Shown here: positions 25,382-34,027 of the stretch, piece after piece
Position numbering within the stretch: the stretch's first letter is position 1
Layout: each line of letters starts with the position of its first letter
Position numbers and translations under genes: made by a program
The notes under the pieces: generated by a model
What the model was told of the DNA's origin: nothing
The model's input: only the letters and a program-made list of their open reading frames with translations
The model's database searches: none
Assembly (NCBI RefSeq): GCF_036322585.1
Contig: NZ_AP024600.1
Location: 2,604,001-2,668,000 of the forward strand
Source of the DNA: Luteolibacter sp. LG18
GTDB lineage: Bacteria > Verrucomicrobiota > Verrucomicrobiia > Verrucomicrobiales > Akkermansiaceae
DNA: 64,000 nt
Direction: 5' to 3'

Positions 25382-25403
25382 GACTAGTCTTTTTCGACTA
25401 GTC
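25382..25403. promoter_or_regulatory. Tandem 8-bp palindromes upstream of the cytochrome operon
   Basis: GACTAGTC occurs twice (25382-25389 and 25396-25403), 14 bp centre to centre, in an otherwise plain 120-bp intergenic stretch. The spacing is not a whole helical turn, but paired palindromes upstream of an operon are typical of dimeric repressor or activator sites. No matching regulator is identified. Confidence 0.4.
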
Positions 25404-25452
25404 CATGGATACGCCTCGGAAGGACGGTTTTTTCCTTCTCAAACGGAGGCCC

Positions 25453-26517
25453 TCAGTAGTCCGCCACCGGGCTGCCGCTCTGGGTGGCGGCCGCTGGAAC
25501 GGTGGCCGCGAGCTTGGCAATCGCATCGCAGGTCTCCTGCCATTTCTTCTCACTCCAGGTGATCGGAGCCACCATCTTCTTCCGCAGCTTGGTGACCCGC
25601 TTCAGCGATTCATCGATGACATGGATCGGCAGGGTCTTGAGCGCCTCCACCGCGGTGTCCGCGGTCTCGATCTGGTGGCAGATCATCGCCAGGTCGTTAC
25701 CCGCTTCGATCGCACGCCGCACGTCCTCGCCGCGGCCGTAGCGCTTCGTGATCGCGCCCATGTCGAGGTCGTCGGTGAGCACCACGTGCTTGTCGAAGCC
25801 GAGTTGGTCGCGGAGGAAGCCCGTGATGATCCGCTTCGACATGGAGGCCGGATGCTCCGGGTCGATGTTCGGAAACTCGACGTGGGCCACCATGATCGAG
25901 TCCAGCTCCGGCATCAGCGCGGTGTAGGGGAGAACGTCTTCCCGCAGCAACTCGGCCAGCGTGGCATCGGAAGAAGGAAGGTCGTGGTGGGGATCGGAAA
26001 GCGCGCGCCCGCAGGCCGGGAAGTGCTTGCCGCAGGACTTCACCGAACGCTTCCGCAGCCACCGGTTCCACATCCCGGCGTGGTCGATCACCCGCTGCGG
26101 ATCACGGCCCCAGCAGCGCCCGCGCAGCGAGTTCTGGACCTCGGGGTGGTGGTCGAGGTCCAGCACCGGCGCGAAGTTCAGGTTGAAGCCCAGCAGGCGC
26201 AGCAGGTCGGCGGTGAAGGCTCCCGCGTTGGCGATGGTCATCGGATTGCCCTGGGCCGCGAGATCGGCGGCGGAGGGCAGGGCAGGGGCGATCTCCTTGG
26301 TGCGGGTCACCCGGCCGCCCTCCTGGTCGATGGCCAGGATCGGATCGTCGTAGGAAAGCGCCCGCAGGTCGTCGGTCAGCTTCCGCGTCTGTTGCGGTGT
26401 GACGATGTTCCGCGTGAAGAGGATGTAGCCAGCGGGCTGGAGGCGCTTGAACAACGCGGCTTCGTCCGGAGTGAGTTCAGGACCGGAGACACCGAGAAGG
26501 AGAAGCGAGCCGTGCAT
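25453..26517 (-). CDS. nagZ: Beta-N-acetylhexosaminidase, GH3 (NagZ-like)
   Basis: 354 residues from the ATG at 26517 (MHGSLLLLG); a longer in-frame start exists 39 bp upstream but the GH3 domain begins at the chosen one. NagZ removes N-acetylglucosamine from peptidoglycan fragments in the cytoplasm. Diagnostic segments: AIDQEGGRVTR (about 75), RCWGRDP (about 131), KHFPACGRALSDPHHDLP (about 160-178) and VLTDDLDMGAI with the nucleophile Asp. In most NagZ proteins the loop reads KHFPGHG...DSH; here PGHG is replaced by PACG while the Asp-x-His pair remains. No signal peptide, so cytosolic. Confidence 0.9.
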   Translation of the reverse strand: MHGSLLLLGVSGPELTPDEAALFKRLQPAGYILFTRNIVTPQQTRKLTDDLRALSYDDPILAIDQEGGRVTRTKEIAPALPSAADLAAQGNPMTIANAGAFTADLLRLLGFNLNFAPVLDLDHHPEVQNSLRGRCWGRDPQRVIDHAGMWNRWLRKRSVKSCGKHFPACGRALSDPHHDLPSSDATLAELLREDVLPYTALMPELDSIMVAHVEFPNIDPEHPASMSKRIITGFLRDQLGFDKHVVLTDDLDMGAITKRYGRGEDVRRAIEAGNDLAMICHQIETADTAVEALKTLPIHVIDESLKRVTKLRKKMVAPITWSEKKWQETCDAIAKLAATVPAAATQSGSPVADY

Positions 26518-26561
26518 GGAGGGACGATAGCGGCAACCGCTTCGTTGGGAAGTCAAGGAGT

Positions 26562-26699
26562 GTAGCTGAAAGCTCTGCTTTCAGAGTGTAGGGGGAAGCT
26601 CCAGCTTTCCCTCTTCGGGGAAGGAGATCGTTCGGCCTGCCCCCCCCCGCCGCCAACTGGAGCTGGCGGAGACGATTCGAAAGCGGAGCTTTCGACCAC
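26562..26699. repeat. Cluster of REP-like palindromes (family C)
   Basis: Four short palindromes fill the gap between nagZ and cdsA. Plus strand: GTAG + CTGAAAGC-TCT-GCTTTCAG (26562-26584) and GTAG + imperfect GGGAAGCTCCAGCTTTCCC (26588-26612). Minus strand: CCGCCAGCTCCAGTTGGCGG (26650-26669) and GTGG + TCGAAAGC-TCC-GCTTTCGA (26677-26699). Outermost copies point head outward as in a BIME. A run of nine C (26640-26648) lies inside. Confidence 0.75.
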
Positions 26700-26701
26700 A
26701 C

Positions 26702-27658
26702 TCACGTGAAAAACCACCGGGTCAGGTGGAAAAACACCGGTGCGGCGAAGCACAGCGAATCGATGCGGTCCATCACCCCGCCATGGCCGGGAATGGAGGC
26801 TCCGTAGTCCTTCACGCCGCGGTCGCGCTTGATCGCGGACATCACCAGCCCGCCGCAGAAGCCCATCACCACGATCGCGGCGGACATGCCCGCCGCCTGC
26901 AGGAAGGTGAATGGCGTGCTCCACCACAGGCCCGCGCCGAGCAGGGTCGCGCTCAGGCCACCGCCCACGAAACCCTCCACGGTCTTGTTCGGGCTGATCT
27001 TCGGCACGATCGGGCGTTTGCCGAACAGCTTGCCGAAGACGTACTGCATCACGTCCGAGATCTGCGTCACGAAGACCAGGAAGAACAGCAGCTTGGCGTT
27101 GTTCGCCGGGTTCTGGTCGGAGTAGCCGGGGATGCGCAGGAACCACAGCAGGGCGGGGGCGTAGCTGGTGAAATAGACGCACACCATCAGTCCCCACTGG
27201 ATCTTCGAGGTCCGCTCGAGGAAGCGCTCGGTTTCCCCCGCCAGCGCCGCCCGGATCGGGATGAACAGGAAGGCGTAGATCGGGATCAGGATCACGAACA
27301 GCCCGTACCAATACGAGGCCAGTGTCCAATACTGGAGCGGCAGGATCAGGAAGAAGGCCCACGTCAGCGCGCGGTGGTCGCCCTGCCGCGTTGGCGTGAG
27401 CGTGATGAACTCCCGCAACGCCAGGAACGAGGTGAACCCGAACATGAACACCGGCGCGAGTCGGCCGATTGCCAGGGCCGTGCCGAAGACGGCGCACATG
27501 ATCCACCACGCGCGGATGCGGGCATTCAGGTTCCGCACCACCTTGCGGCGGCTCAAGCAGGTGACCCGGGCATGGAGGGTGCCGCCGATGATCGAGGCGA
27601 TCGTGAGGATGCCGATCATGCCTCCGAAGAGCCAGAGTGTCTCGCGGTCCAGGTTCAT
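26702..27658 (-). CDS. Phosphatidate cytidylyltransferase family protein (CdsA-like)
   Basis: 318 residues, about eight transmembrane helices. It carries the CdsA signature region: SPNKTVEGFVGG, then KRDRGVKDYGASIPGHGGVM and DRIDS, in which the conserved Asp/Lys residues bind CTP and metal. The enzyme makes CDP-diacylglycerol in the inner membrane. The start at 27658 overlaps the acyltransferase stop by 4 bp, the second of two such overlaps in a three-gene operon that also has a CDP-alcohol transferase. The TGA stop is followed by the REP-like cluster. Substrate could differ from housekeeping CdsA, given its operon partners. Confidence 0.92.
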   Translation of the reverse strand: MNLDRETLWLFGGMIGILTIASIIGGTLHARVTCLSRRKVVRNLNARIRAWWIMCAVFGTALAIGRLAPVFMFGFTSFLALREFITLTPTRQGDHRALTWAFFLILPLQYWTLASYWYGLFVILIPIYAFLFIPIRAALAGETERFLERTSKIQWGLMVCVYFTSYAPALLWFLRIPGYSDQNPANNAKLLFFLVFVTQISDVMQYVFGKLFGKRPIVPKISPNKTVEGFVGGGLSATLLGAGLWWSTPFTFLQAAGMSAAIVVMGFCGGLVMSAIKRDRGVKDYGASIPGHGGVMDRIDSLCFAAPVFFHLTRWFFT

Positions 27659-28260
27659 AGCGGTTTCAGGGCGAGCACGGCGTTGCGGGCACGGAGCATG
27701 AAGTCGGTCTTGGTTTCCTCCGGCTGGAGGAACAGCGGCTTGCCGAAGTTCACCGAACACAGGATCGGCACCGGCAGGATCTCGCCCTTCGGCAGCACCC
27801 GGTTGAGGTTCTCGATGAACACCGGCACCAGTTCCACACCCGGGCGTTCCTTCGCCATGTGGTAAAGGCCGGGCTTGAAGTCGCCGATCTCGCCGCTGGG
27901 GTTGCGGGTGCCTTCCGGGAAAATGATCAGGGATGAACCCTCGGCGAGCGCGTGGAGCATCGGCTCCAGCGGGTTGTTCTCGCGGCTCACCTTCTTGCGC
28001 TCGATCAGCACCGCGCGGAACACCCGGTCCGCCAGCCAGCGCCGGAGCGGATCGCTTTTCCAGTAGTCCTGCGCCGCTACCGGTCGCGTCTTGTGGCGGA
28101 TCTCGTCCGGGAACGAGGCCCACAGCAGCACGAAGTCGAGATTGCTGGTGTGGTTGGCGAAGTAGATGCGCTGCTTCTCCTCGTCCGGCTCGCAACCGCG
28201 CCAGTGCGCGCGCGCGCCGGTGAAAAGCCGGGCAAGGGAGGCGATGGCGGAGGCGATCAT
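27655..28260 (-). CDS. 1-acyl-glycerol-3-phosphate acyltransferase-like (PlsC family)
   Basis: 201 residues from the ATG at 28260, chosen because it overlaps the previous gene by 4 bp and starts the conserved domain. Motif I, NHTSNLD (H-x4-D catalytic pair), is followed by the FPEGTRNPSG block that binds the glycerol-phosphate, and by VPVFIENL. The N-terminus has a short amphipathic or membrane-associated segment. It would acylate lysophosphatidate at the cytoplasmic face of the membrane. Middle gene of the CDP-transferase/PlsC/CdsA operon. Confidence 0.9.
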   Translation of the reverse strand: MIASAIASLARLFTGARAHWRGCEPDEEKQRIYFANHTSNLDFVLLWASFPDEIRHKTRPVAAQDYWKSDPLRRWLADRVFRAVLIERKKVSRENNPLEPMLHALAEGSSLIIFPEGTRNPSGEIGDFKPGLYHMAKERPGVELVPVFIENLNRVLPKGEILPVPILCSVNFGKPLFLQPEETKTDFMLRARNAVLALKPL

Positions 28261-28889
28261 CGGGATTTCTGATACATGCGGCCGATCCGCAGCACGGCGG
28301 TGATGGCGGTGAGCGCGGCGATCAGCCACAGCGCCCATTCAAGCACCGGCCACGCCTGTTTGCAAAGGAGCACCACCGCTTGCGAAACGAAGCCCACGGT
28401 CAGCAGGAACATCCGCTGCGGCTTCGCGCAGGGGCCACCGAAATCCTGGCCCTGTCCGAGCGAGGCGCCGAAGGCCCGCAGGTAGGCGACGAACACCGCG
28501 AGCAGCGCGCACAGCCACCCGACCGTCGGGCAACCGCAGGCGTAACCCGCACCGACGAGAAACAGCGAGTCCTCGATGCGGTCCGGGATCTCGTTGAACA
28601 GGTCGCCGCCCTTCGATTTCAGCCCGCCCTCCACCGCCACCAACCCATCCAGTAAATTGCACATCAACCGGGCCTGCACGCACAGCGCGGCCAAAATCAA
28701 CGCCACCCACGCGGGCAGGCCGGCGCGGTGGAACCACCACAACACCCCGAACGCCGCGGCCGCGAACCCGATGCCGGTGGCCGAGATCGTGTTCGGCTTC
28801 ACCTTGGCCTTCACCAGCGCGCTGGCGAGGGTCTGCACCCATCCCAGCGAACGGGATTTCAACGGGCGGCGGTCTTCAGCGGGTTCCAT
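28257..28889 (-). CDS. CDP-alcohol phosphatidyltransferase with a divergent active-site motif
   Basis: 210 residues with about five transmembrane helices. The canonical D-x2-DG-x2-AR-x8/9-G-x3-D-x3-D motif is altered: NLLDGLVAVEGG followed by GGDLFNEIPDRIED, so the first Asp is Asn, the Arg is Val and the third Asp is Asn; the DG and the final Asp remain. I recall a proteobacterial subgroup with the same NLLDG..AVEGG wording next to PlsC and CdsA genes, so this looks like a conserved subfamily rather than decay. Whether it transfers an alcohol headgroup or does something else is open. First gene of the operon. Confidence 0.82.
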   Translation of the reverse strand: MEPAEDRRPLKSRSLGWVQTLASALVKAKVKPNTISATGIGFAAAAFGVLWWFHRAGLPAWVALILAALCVQARLMCNLLDGLVAVEGGLKSKGGDLFNEIPDRIEDSLFLVGAGYACGCPTVGWLCALLAVFVAYLRAFGASLGQGQDFGGPCAKPQRMFLLTVGFVSQAVVLLCKQAWPVLEWALWLIAALTAITAVLRIGRMYQKSR

Positions 28890-28949
28890 GGACGGAGCAT
28901 GCTAACAACTCCTGCCGGGCATGGAAACAAAATGGAAAGCACGCGCTTT

Positions 28950-29360
28950 TCAACCGGGCTCCTCGGATAACAGGTTACGCAGTTTCTGCGTGGCAGCAAT
29001 CCGATCGATTTCTCCGGCAGCGACGCTCATGGTGAGGTCTTCCCATTCCTGGCCATCTCCCGAAGTGGTGTAGCCATTGATTCGAAGAAACACGATGCAA
29101 GAGCCGAGGGCGACACGCTTGTTCCCATCAATGAAGGGATGATTGCGGCAAAGATAGAAGAGGTAGGCTCCGGCAACGTCCACGGTGTCTTCGTAAACGG
29201 ATTTACCTCCGAAGCCCGCCTGTGGGGCCGCCGCTGCAGATTCCAAGAGAGCGATATCCCGGATGCCAGTCGCTCCTCCGAATTGGGTGATGGCTTCGTG
29301 ATGAATCTCCAGAATGACCTCAACCGGCAGATGGAAGCACTGGTCTGCGTTGGAGTTCAT
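28950..29360 (-). CDS. doc: Doc-type (Fic/DOC family) toxin
   Basis: 136 residues, the size of P1 Doc. The active-site motif NHPFIDGNKRVAL (about 87-99) carries the catalytic His, Asp, Gly-Asn-Lys loop and Arg. Preceding helices (GIRDIALLESAAAAPQAGFG) match the Doc family N-terminus. Doc is a kinase that phosphorylates elongation factor Tu and stops translation; in the P1 system its partner Phd binds the active site. Here it lies 4 bp overlapping behind an AbrB-type antitoxin gene, which would regulate both. Confidence 0.93.
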   Translation of the reverse strand: MNSNADQCFHLPVEVILEIHHEAITQFGGATGIRDIALLESAAAAPQAGFGGKSVYEDTVDVAGAYLFYLCRNHPFIDGNKRVALGSCIVFLRINGYTTSGDGQEWEDLTMSVAAGEIDRIAATQKLRNLLSEEPG

Positions 29361-29584
29361 GCCAATCGCTTCATTGTGCGGGCGTAGTCCTTCATCGTCT
29401 GCTTGACGACAGCGGAGACGTCCTCTTGCGATGGAGCATTGCGGATCGGGGTCAGCGTGATGGTGCCCCCCGCATGCACTTCCAGATTCATCGAATCGCC
29501 TACTTTGAGATGGGCGAGTTCCATGATGGCGTTGTCGAAAATAACGCCTTGGGAATTTCCGATTTTGGAGACGGCCTTCAGCAT
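29357..29584 (-). CDS. SpoVT/AbrB-type antitoxin of the Doc toxin
   Basis: 75 residues. The first 47 (MLKAVSKIGNSQGVIF..., ...LKVGDSMNLEVHAGGTITL) form a swapped-hairpin AbrB/MazE DNA-binding domain. The C-terminal 28 residues are charged (VVKQTMKDYARTMKRLA) and are the presumed toxin-neutralising tail. This pairing of Doc with an AbrB-type partner, rather than Phd, is seen in other TA operons. The ATG lies inside a palindrome that also covers the promoter, consistent with autoregulation, and the mRNA would be leaderless. Confidence 0.9.
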   Translation of the reverse strand: MLKAVSKIGNSQGVIFDNAIMELAHLKVGDSMNLEVHAGGTITLTPIRNAPSQEDVSAVVKQTMKDYARTMKRLA

Positions 29585-29619
29585 GCGGTAAAACTACGTT
29601 TTACCGCATGAAATGTCAA
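29582..29619 (-). promoter_or_regulatory. Promoter/operator of the toxin-antitoxin operon
   Basis: A perfect 13-bp inverted repeat, CATGCGGTAAAAC at 29582-29594 and its complement at 29598-29610 with a 3-bp spacer, includes the start codon. A TTGACA -35 box (29614-29619, minus) is 17 bp from a weak -10 TAGTTT (29591-29596), placing the transcription start at about the A of the ATG. The palindrome covers spacer, -10 and start codon. Confidence 0.75.
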
Positions 29620-29630
29620 GAAACGGAAGC

Positions 29631-31250
29631 TCAAGCCTCCGCCAGCGCCTTGTCCAGCGCGCCCTTCACGAAGCCCGAGAACAGCGGATGCGGCTTGTTC
29701 GGCTTCGACTGGAATTCCGGGTGGAACTGGCAGGCGACGTAGAACGGATGGTTCGGCAGCTCGACGATCTCGACCAGACCTTCCTTGGCGGAAACCGACG
29801 AGATCACGAGGCCCGCGTCCTGAAGCTGCTGCTGGTAGTCGGAATTGACCTCGTAGCGGTGGCGGTGGCGTTCGTGGATGCGGTCGGAGCCGTCGTAGAG
29901 ATCGCTGGCCTTGGTGCCGGCGAAGAGGATCGATTCGCAGGAGCCGAGGCGCATCGTCGCGCCCATATCCTCCACGCCCTTCTGCTCCTCCTGGAGGCAG
30001 ATCACGGCGTGCTCGGCGTTCTTGTCGAACTCGGTGGAGTTCGCTCCGGCCAGACCGCAGACGTTGCGGGCGAACTCGATGGTCGCGATCTGCATGCCGA
30101 GGCAGATGCCGAAATACGGGATGTTGTTCTCGCGGGCGTACTTCGCGGCGAGCACCTTGCCCTCGATGCCGCGGTCGCCGAAGCCGCCGGGAACCAGGAT
30201 GCCGTCCACCTCGCCGATCACCTCGGCGGCGCCGCGTTCCTCGATCGCCTCCGCTTCGACGCGGACGATCTGGACCTTGGTGTCGTGGTGGGCACCGGCG
30301 TGGATGAGCGATTCGTAGATCGATTTGTAGGCGTCCTGCAGCTCGATGTATTTGCCGGCCACCGCGATCGTCACCTTGTTCTTCGGATGGATCACGCGCT
30401 GGACGAACTTCTCCCAGTCCTCGAGGGCGGGCGGCGGCGTGTGACCGAGGCCGATCTTGTCGACCACCAGGCGGTCGATCTTGTCGCGGCGCAGGTCGAG
30501 CGGGCACTCGTAGATCGAGTGGTCCACGTCGCGGAAGGCGACGACGTTCTTCTTCTCGACGTTGCAGAACATCGCGATCTTGCGGCGGTTGTCCTCGTCG
30601 AGGTCCGCCTCGGTGCGGCAGATGATGATGTCCGGCTGGATGCCCAGCTCGCGGAGCTTGGCGGCGGATTGCTGGGTCGGCTTGGTCTTCACCTCGCCCG
30701 CGGCCTTGATGTAGGGCAGCAGGGTGACGTGGATGAAACAGACGTTCTCGCGGCCCACTTCCAGCGAGAACTGGCGGATGGCCTCGATGAAGAGCAGTCC
30801 CTCCATGTCGCCGACCGTGCCGCCGATCTCGGTGATCAGCACGTCGACGTCCGGATTGTCCTTCGAAACGGTGTGGATGCGCTCCTTGATCTCATCGGTG
30901 ACGTGCGGGATGAACTGCACCGTCTTGCCGAGATACTCGCCGCGGCGCTCCTTCTTGATCACCGAGTCGAACACCTGGCCGGAGGTCAGGTTGTTCATTC
31001 GGGAAAGACGGCCGCTGGTGAAGCGCTCGTAGTGGCCCAGGTCGAGGTCGGTTTCCGCGCCGTCGTCGAGGACGTACACCTCACCGTGCTGGTAGGGGGA
31101 CATCGTGCCCGGGTCGACGTTGAGATACGGGTCGAACTTCTGCATCAGCACCTTGAGGCCGCGGTGTTCGAGCAGGGCGCCGATGGAGGCGGCTGCGAGG
31201 CCTTTTCCGAGGGAGGAAACGACGCCGCCGGTGACGAAGATGTATTTCAT
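29631..31250 (-). CDS. pyrG: CTP synthase
   Basis: 539 residues, typical length. The N-terminal synthetase domain begins [18 protein letters not shown], with the P-loop and [18 protein letters not shown]. The C-terminal glutamine amidotransferase domain carries the nucleophile in [10 protein letters not shown] and the His/Glu pair in [10 protein letters not shown]. It aminates UTP to CTP with glutamine nitrogen. The earlier in-frame region is not used because the family's N-terminus starts exactly at 31250. It is 19 bp downstream of kdsB, so co-transcribed, supplying CTP for CMP-KDO and phospholipid synthesis. The TA operon begins about 46 bp after its stop. Confidence 0.97.
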   Translation of the reverse strand: MKYIFVTGGVVSSLGKGLAAASIGALLEHRGLKVLMQKFDPYLNVDPGTMSPYQHGEVYVLDDGAETDLDLGHYERFTSGRLSRMNNLTSGQVFDSVIKKERRGEYLGKTVQFIPHVTDEIKERIHTVSKDNPDVDVLITEIGGTVGDMEGLLFIEAIRQFSLEVGRENVCFIHVTLLPYIKAAGEVKTKPTQQSAAKLRELGIQPDIIICRTEADLDEDNRRKIAMFCNVEKKNVVAFRDVDHSIYECPLDLRRDKIDRLVVDKIGLGHTPPPALEDWEKFVQRVIHPKNKVTIAVAGKYIELQDAYKSIYESLIHAGAHHDTKVQIVRVEAEAIEERGAAEVIGEVDGILVPGGFGDRGIEGKVLAAKYARENNIPYFGICLGMQIATIEFARNVCGLAGANSTEFDKNAEHAVICLQEEQKGVEDMGATMRLGSCESILFAGTKASDLYDGSDRIHERHRHRYEVNSDYQQQLQDAGLVISSVSAKEGLVEIVELPNHPFYVACQFHPEFQSKPNKPHPLFSGFVKGALDKALAEA

Positions 31251-31269
31251 GGCAGAAGTGGGACGGAGA

Positions 31270-32025
31270 TCAACGTGAGGAGAGAAGAAGGGATTCGACG
31301 AGCGGGGCCTGTTCGGGGGTGTCCAGGCCGATGGAATCGTCTTCGGTGATGAGCACCTTGATGCGCGCACCGTTTTCGAGGGCGCGGAGTTGCTCCAGGG
31401 ACTCGGTTTGTTCAAGCACCGATGGAGGCCAGGTGACGAAGCGTTCGAGGAAATCGCGCTTGTAGCCGTAGAGCCCCTTGTGCCGGTAGACGGCGAGCCC
31501 CGCCGGCACGGTGCGGCGGTAGGGGATCGGGCTGCGGGAGAAATAGAGCGCGTGGCCGGTGGCATCGAGCACCACCTTCACGACGTTCGGGTCGGAGATC
31601 GCCTCCTCATCCTCAATGACATTCGCCGCGGTGGCCATCGGCAGCTCCGGATCGGCGATCATCGCGGCGGCGAGGTCGTCGATCAGCGCGGGGTCGATCA
31701 GCGGCTCGTCGCCCTGGATGTTGATCACGTGGGTGGCCTGCGGCAGCGCCTTCACGGCCTCGGCGAGGCGGTCGGTGCCGGTCGGATGGTCCGGCGAGGT
31801 CATCAGGACCTTGCCGCCGAAGGAAAGCACCGCGTCGCGGATGCGGTCGTCATCGGTGGCCACGTACAGCTCGTCGAGCTTGGTGCAGCCGAGACAGCGC
31901 TCCCAGACATGCTGGATCAGCGGCTTCCCGGCGAGAAGGTGGAGGGGCTTTCCGGGGAAGCGGGAGGACCCCCAGCGGGCTGGGAGGATGCCGACAAGAT
32001 GGAGGCCGGAAGAGGAACGGTTCAC
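31270..32025 (-). CDS. kdsB: 3-deoxy-manno-octulosonate cytidylyltransferase
   Basis: 251 residues, standard for KdsB. It activates KDO with CTP for lipopolysaccharide inner-core synthesis in the cytosol. Seen: [16 protein letters not shown] nucleotide-binding start, [23 protein letters not shown] (metal-binding), and SRSPIPYRR, plus the C-terminal [11 protein letters not shown]. Its presence implies a Gram-negative envelope with KDO-containing LPS. Paired with pyrG, the source of its CTP. Confidence 0.96.
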   Translation of the reverse strand: MNRSSSGLHLVGILPARWGSSRFPGKPLHLLAGKPLIQHVWERCLGCTKLDELYVATDDDRIRDAVLSFGGKVLMTSPDHPTGTDRLAEAVKALPQATHVINIQGDEPLIDPALIDDLAAAMIADPELPMATAANVIEDEEAISDPNVVKVVLDATGHALYFSRSPIPYRRTVPAGLAVYRHKGLYGYKRDFLERFVTWPPSVLEQTESLEQLRALENGARIKVLITEDDSIGLDTPEQAPLVESLLLSSR

Positions 32026-32097
32026 GCGGGACGCGGGAAACTAGCCGGGGGGGGAGGGGCCGGACAAGAGTGGTTTGAAAAAAACGCTCCAGCCAGC

Positions 32098-32328
32098 CTA
32101 GGACGGGGGATTGTCGATGTGCGCCAGCGCCTTCTGGTAGCTCGCGTTCGCCAGGAAATGGCGGAGCTGCGGGTCGATTTCCGTCCGGTGGGCCGCCGTC
32201 CAGGCGGTGATCGCCTCGGAGGCCTCGCGCAGCGCGTCGAGGTGGGCCGCCGGGTCGCGGTCGCGCCAGGCGTGGTCGTTGATCACCGCCAGCCGGTGGA
32301 GCAGCAGCGTTTGGAGTTCGGATTGCAT
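32098..32328 (-). CDS. Small hypothetical protein
   Basis: 76 residues, all-alpha by composition, with heptad-like hydrophobic spacing (LQTLLLHRLAVINDHAW, AHLDALREASEAI). No signal peptide or known motif. The start is divergent from the symporter gene with an 82-bp gap. It has no recognisable family and could be a regulator or a spurious frame, but codon pattern and the absence of an overlapping gene favour a real one. Confidence 0.5.
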   Translation of the reverse strand: MQSELQTLLLHRLAVINDHAWRDRDPAAHLDALREASEAITAWTAAHRTEIDPQLRHFLANASYQKALAHIDNPPS

Positions 32329-32410
32329 GGTGCGAACGTGGACGAAACCGGCCCGCCCGGCAACTGCGGCATCGACGCTCGCCGGATCGGCCGCTAGAGC
32401 CCTGTTGGAA

Positions 32411-34027
32411 ATGGGTAATTACTGGATCGATGGCCTGGTGCTGCTGGCGTATTTCGCGCTCATTCTCGGCATCGGCCTCTCGCAGCGGAGCAAGAGCGGC
32501 AGCATGGAGGGCTTCGCGCTCGGCGACCGCCAGATCGCGTGGTGGGCGGTGCTCGCCTCGATCCTCGCCGCGGAAATCAGCGCCGGCACCTTCTTCGGCG
32601 CGCCGGGCGAGGGCTACGCGTTGCGGAACTTCACCTACGTCCAGCTCATCGTCGGCTACCTGCTCGCCCGCGTGGTGGTCAGCGCGGTGTTCATCCCGGC
32701 TTTTTACAAACACAACGTTGTCAGCATCTACGAGTTCCTCGGTCAACGCTTCGGCCCGGTGACCCACCGCGTTTCCTCCGGCGTGTTCCTCGTCACCCGC
32801 CTGCTCGCCAGCGGCACCCGGCTGTGGGTGCCCACCATGATCCTGGTGCTGATGTGGCACCTCCATCATCCGGACCAGGGCATCTCGCCTTCCACCGAGT
32901 TCTGGCTCACCGCGGTCGCGCTCGTCTTCGTCACCCTCGCCACCGCCATCTACACGACCGTGGGCGGCATCCGCGCCGTGATCTGGACGGACGTGATCCA
33001 GATCATCGTGCTGGTGTGCGCGCTCGGTTTCTCGCTCACCTACCTGCTCGGCCACATCCCCGGCGGCTGGGACGGCGCCAAGGCGGTCCTCACCGGACCG
33101 AAGGACCTGGAGGTCTGGGACACCGGCCTGAAGGCGGGAGCCGGTTTCTGGGAAAACGTGAAGGGCGTGCTCGAGCAGGAATACACGCTGTGGGCCGCCT
33201 TCCTCGGCTCCACCTTCGTGACCATGGCCACCCACGGCACCGACCAGGACATGGTGCAGCGCATGCTCACCGCGAAGAACAAGCGCCAGAGCGCCGTGGC
33301 CACCATCCTCTCCGGCCTCGCCGACGTGCCGATCACCCTCGTCGTGCTCGGCATCGGCATCCTCCTCTACGTCTTCTATCAGCAGCATCCGGACCCGCTC
33401 ATGCCGCTCAATGCGAAGGGCGAGGTCTCGCCTAACAAGGTCTTCCCGCACTTCGTTCTAACAGTGATGCCCGCGGGCCTGCGCGGCCTCGTCGTCGCCG
33501 GCGTGCTCGCCACCACCATGGGCTCGCTGAGCACCGCATTGAACTCGCTGGCGACGAGCTACGTGAAGGACTTCCACTTCCGCTGGTTCGGTGAACCGGC
33601 CGATGACAAGGGCAAGGTCCATGCGCTGCGCCTGGGCACCGTGATCTTCGCCGTGCTGCTCATTTCCGTGGCCCTCGCCACCGCATGGGTGAGCGCGCAC
33701 AACCCGAACCTGCGCATCCTGCCGATCATCCTCGGCATCTTCGGCTACACCTACGGCTCGCTGTTAGGCGTGTTCATGACCGGCCTCTTCACGAAGACCC
33801 GCGGCAGCGATCAAGGCAACGTCATCGCCATGCTCGCGGGCTTCATCGTGGTGGCGTACTTGTCGGGTCTCGATACCGATGTCGCCGCGTTGTTTGGTGC
33901 GAAATCGGTTACGCGTCCCGCGTGGATGCCGGTCATCGAATTCCCGTGGCGCATCATGTTTGGAACCCTCGTCACATTCGCCGTTTCGGTCGCTTTCCGG
34001 ACCCCGGAAAGGGCCTCAAAAATTTGA
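32411..34027 (+). CDS. Sodium:solute symporter family protein
   Basis: 538 residues from the ATG at 32411, about 13 transmembrane helices in the SSS (LeuT-fold) layout. The first helix begins WIDGLVLLAYFALILGIGLS; family motifs are seen in FALGDRQIAWWAVLASILAA and the GTLSTALNSL-like stretch TMGSLSTALNSLATSYVKDF (helix 8 region, Na+ site). Substrate is not predictable by eye; sugars are plausible in this carbohydrate-rich lifestyle. An upstream in-frame extension to 32207 overlaps the divergent small gene and lacks a helix, so it is not used. Confidence 0.9.
   Translation: MGNYWIDGLVLLAYFALILGIGLSQRSKSGSMEGFALGDRQIAWWAVLASILAAEISAGTFFGAPGEGYALRNFTYVQLIVGYLLARVVVSAVFIPAFYKHNVVSIYEFLGQRFGPVTHRVSSGVFLVTRLLASGTRLWVPTMILVLMWHLHHPDQGISPSTEFWLTAVALVFVTLATAIYTTVGGIRAVIWTDVIQIIVLVCALGFSLTYLLGHIPGGWDGAKAVLTGPKDLEVWDTGLKAGAGFWENVKGVLEQEYTLWAAFLGSTFVTMATHGTDQDMVQRMLTAKNKRQSAVATILSGLADVPITLVVLGIGILLYVFYQQHPDPLMPLNAKGEVSPNKVFPHFVLTVMPAGLRGLVVAGVLATTMGSLSTALNSLATSYVKDFHFRWFGEPADDKGKVHALRLGTVIFAVLLISVALATAWVSAHNPNLRILPIILGIFGYTYGSLLGVFMTGLFTKTRGSDQGNVIAMLAGFIVVAYLSGLDTDVAALFGAKSVTRPAWMPVIEFPWRIMFGTLVTFAVSVAFRTPERASKI

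Noticed and set aside
26640..26648. Nine-C homopolymer as a phase-variable tract
   Set aside because: It is intergenic inside a REP cluster and not in or just before a gene start, so no phase-variation target is visible.
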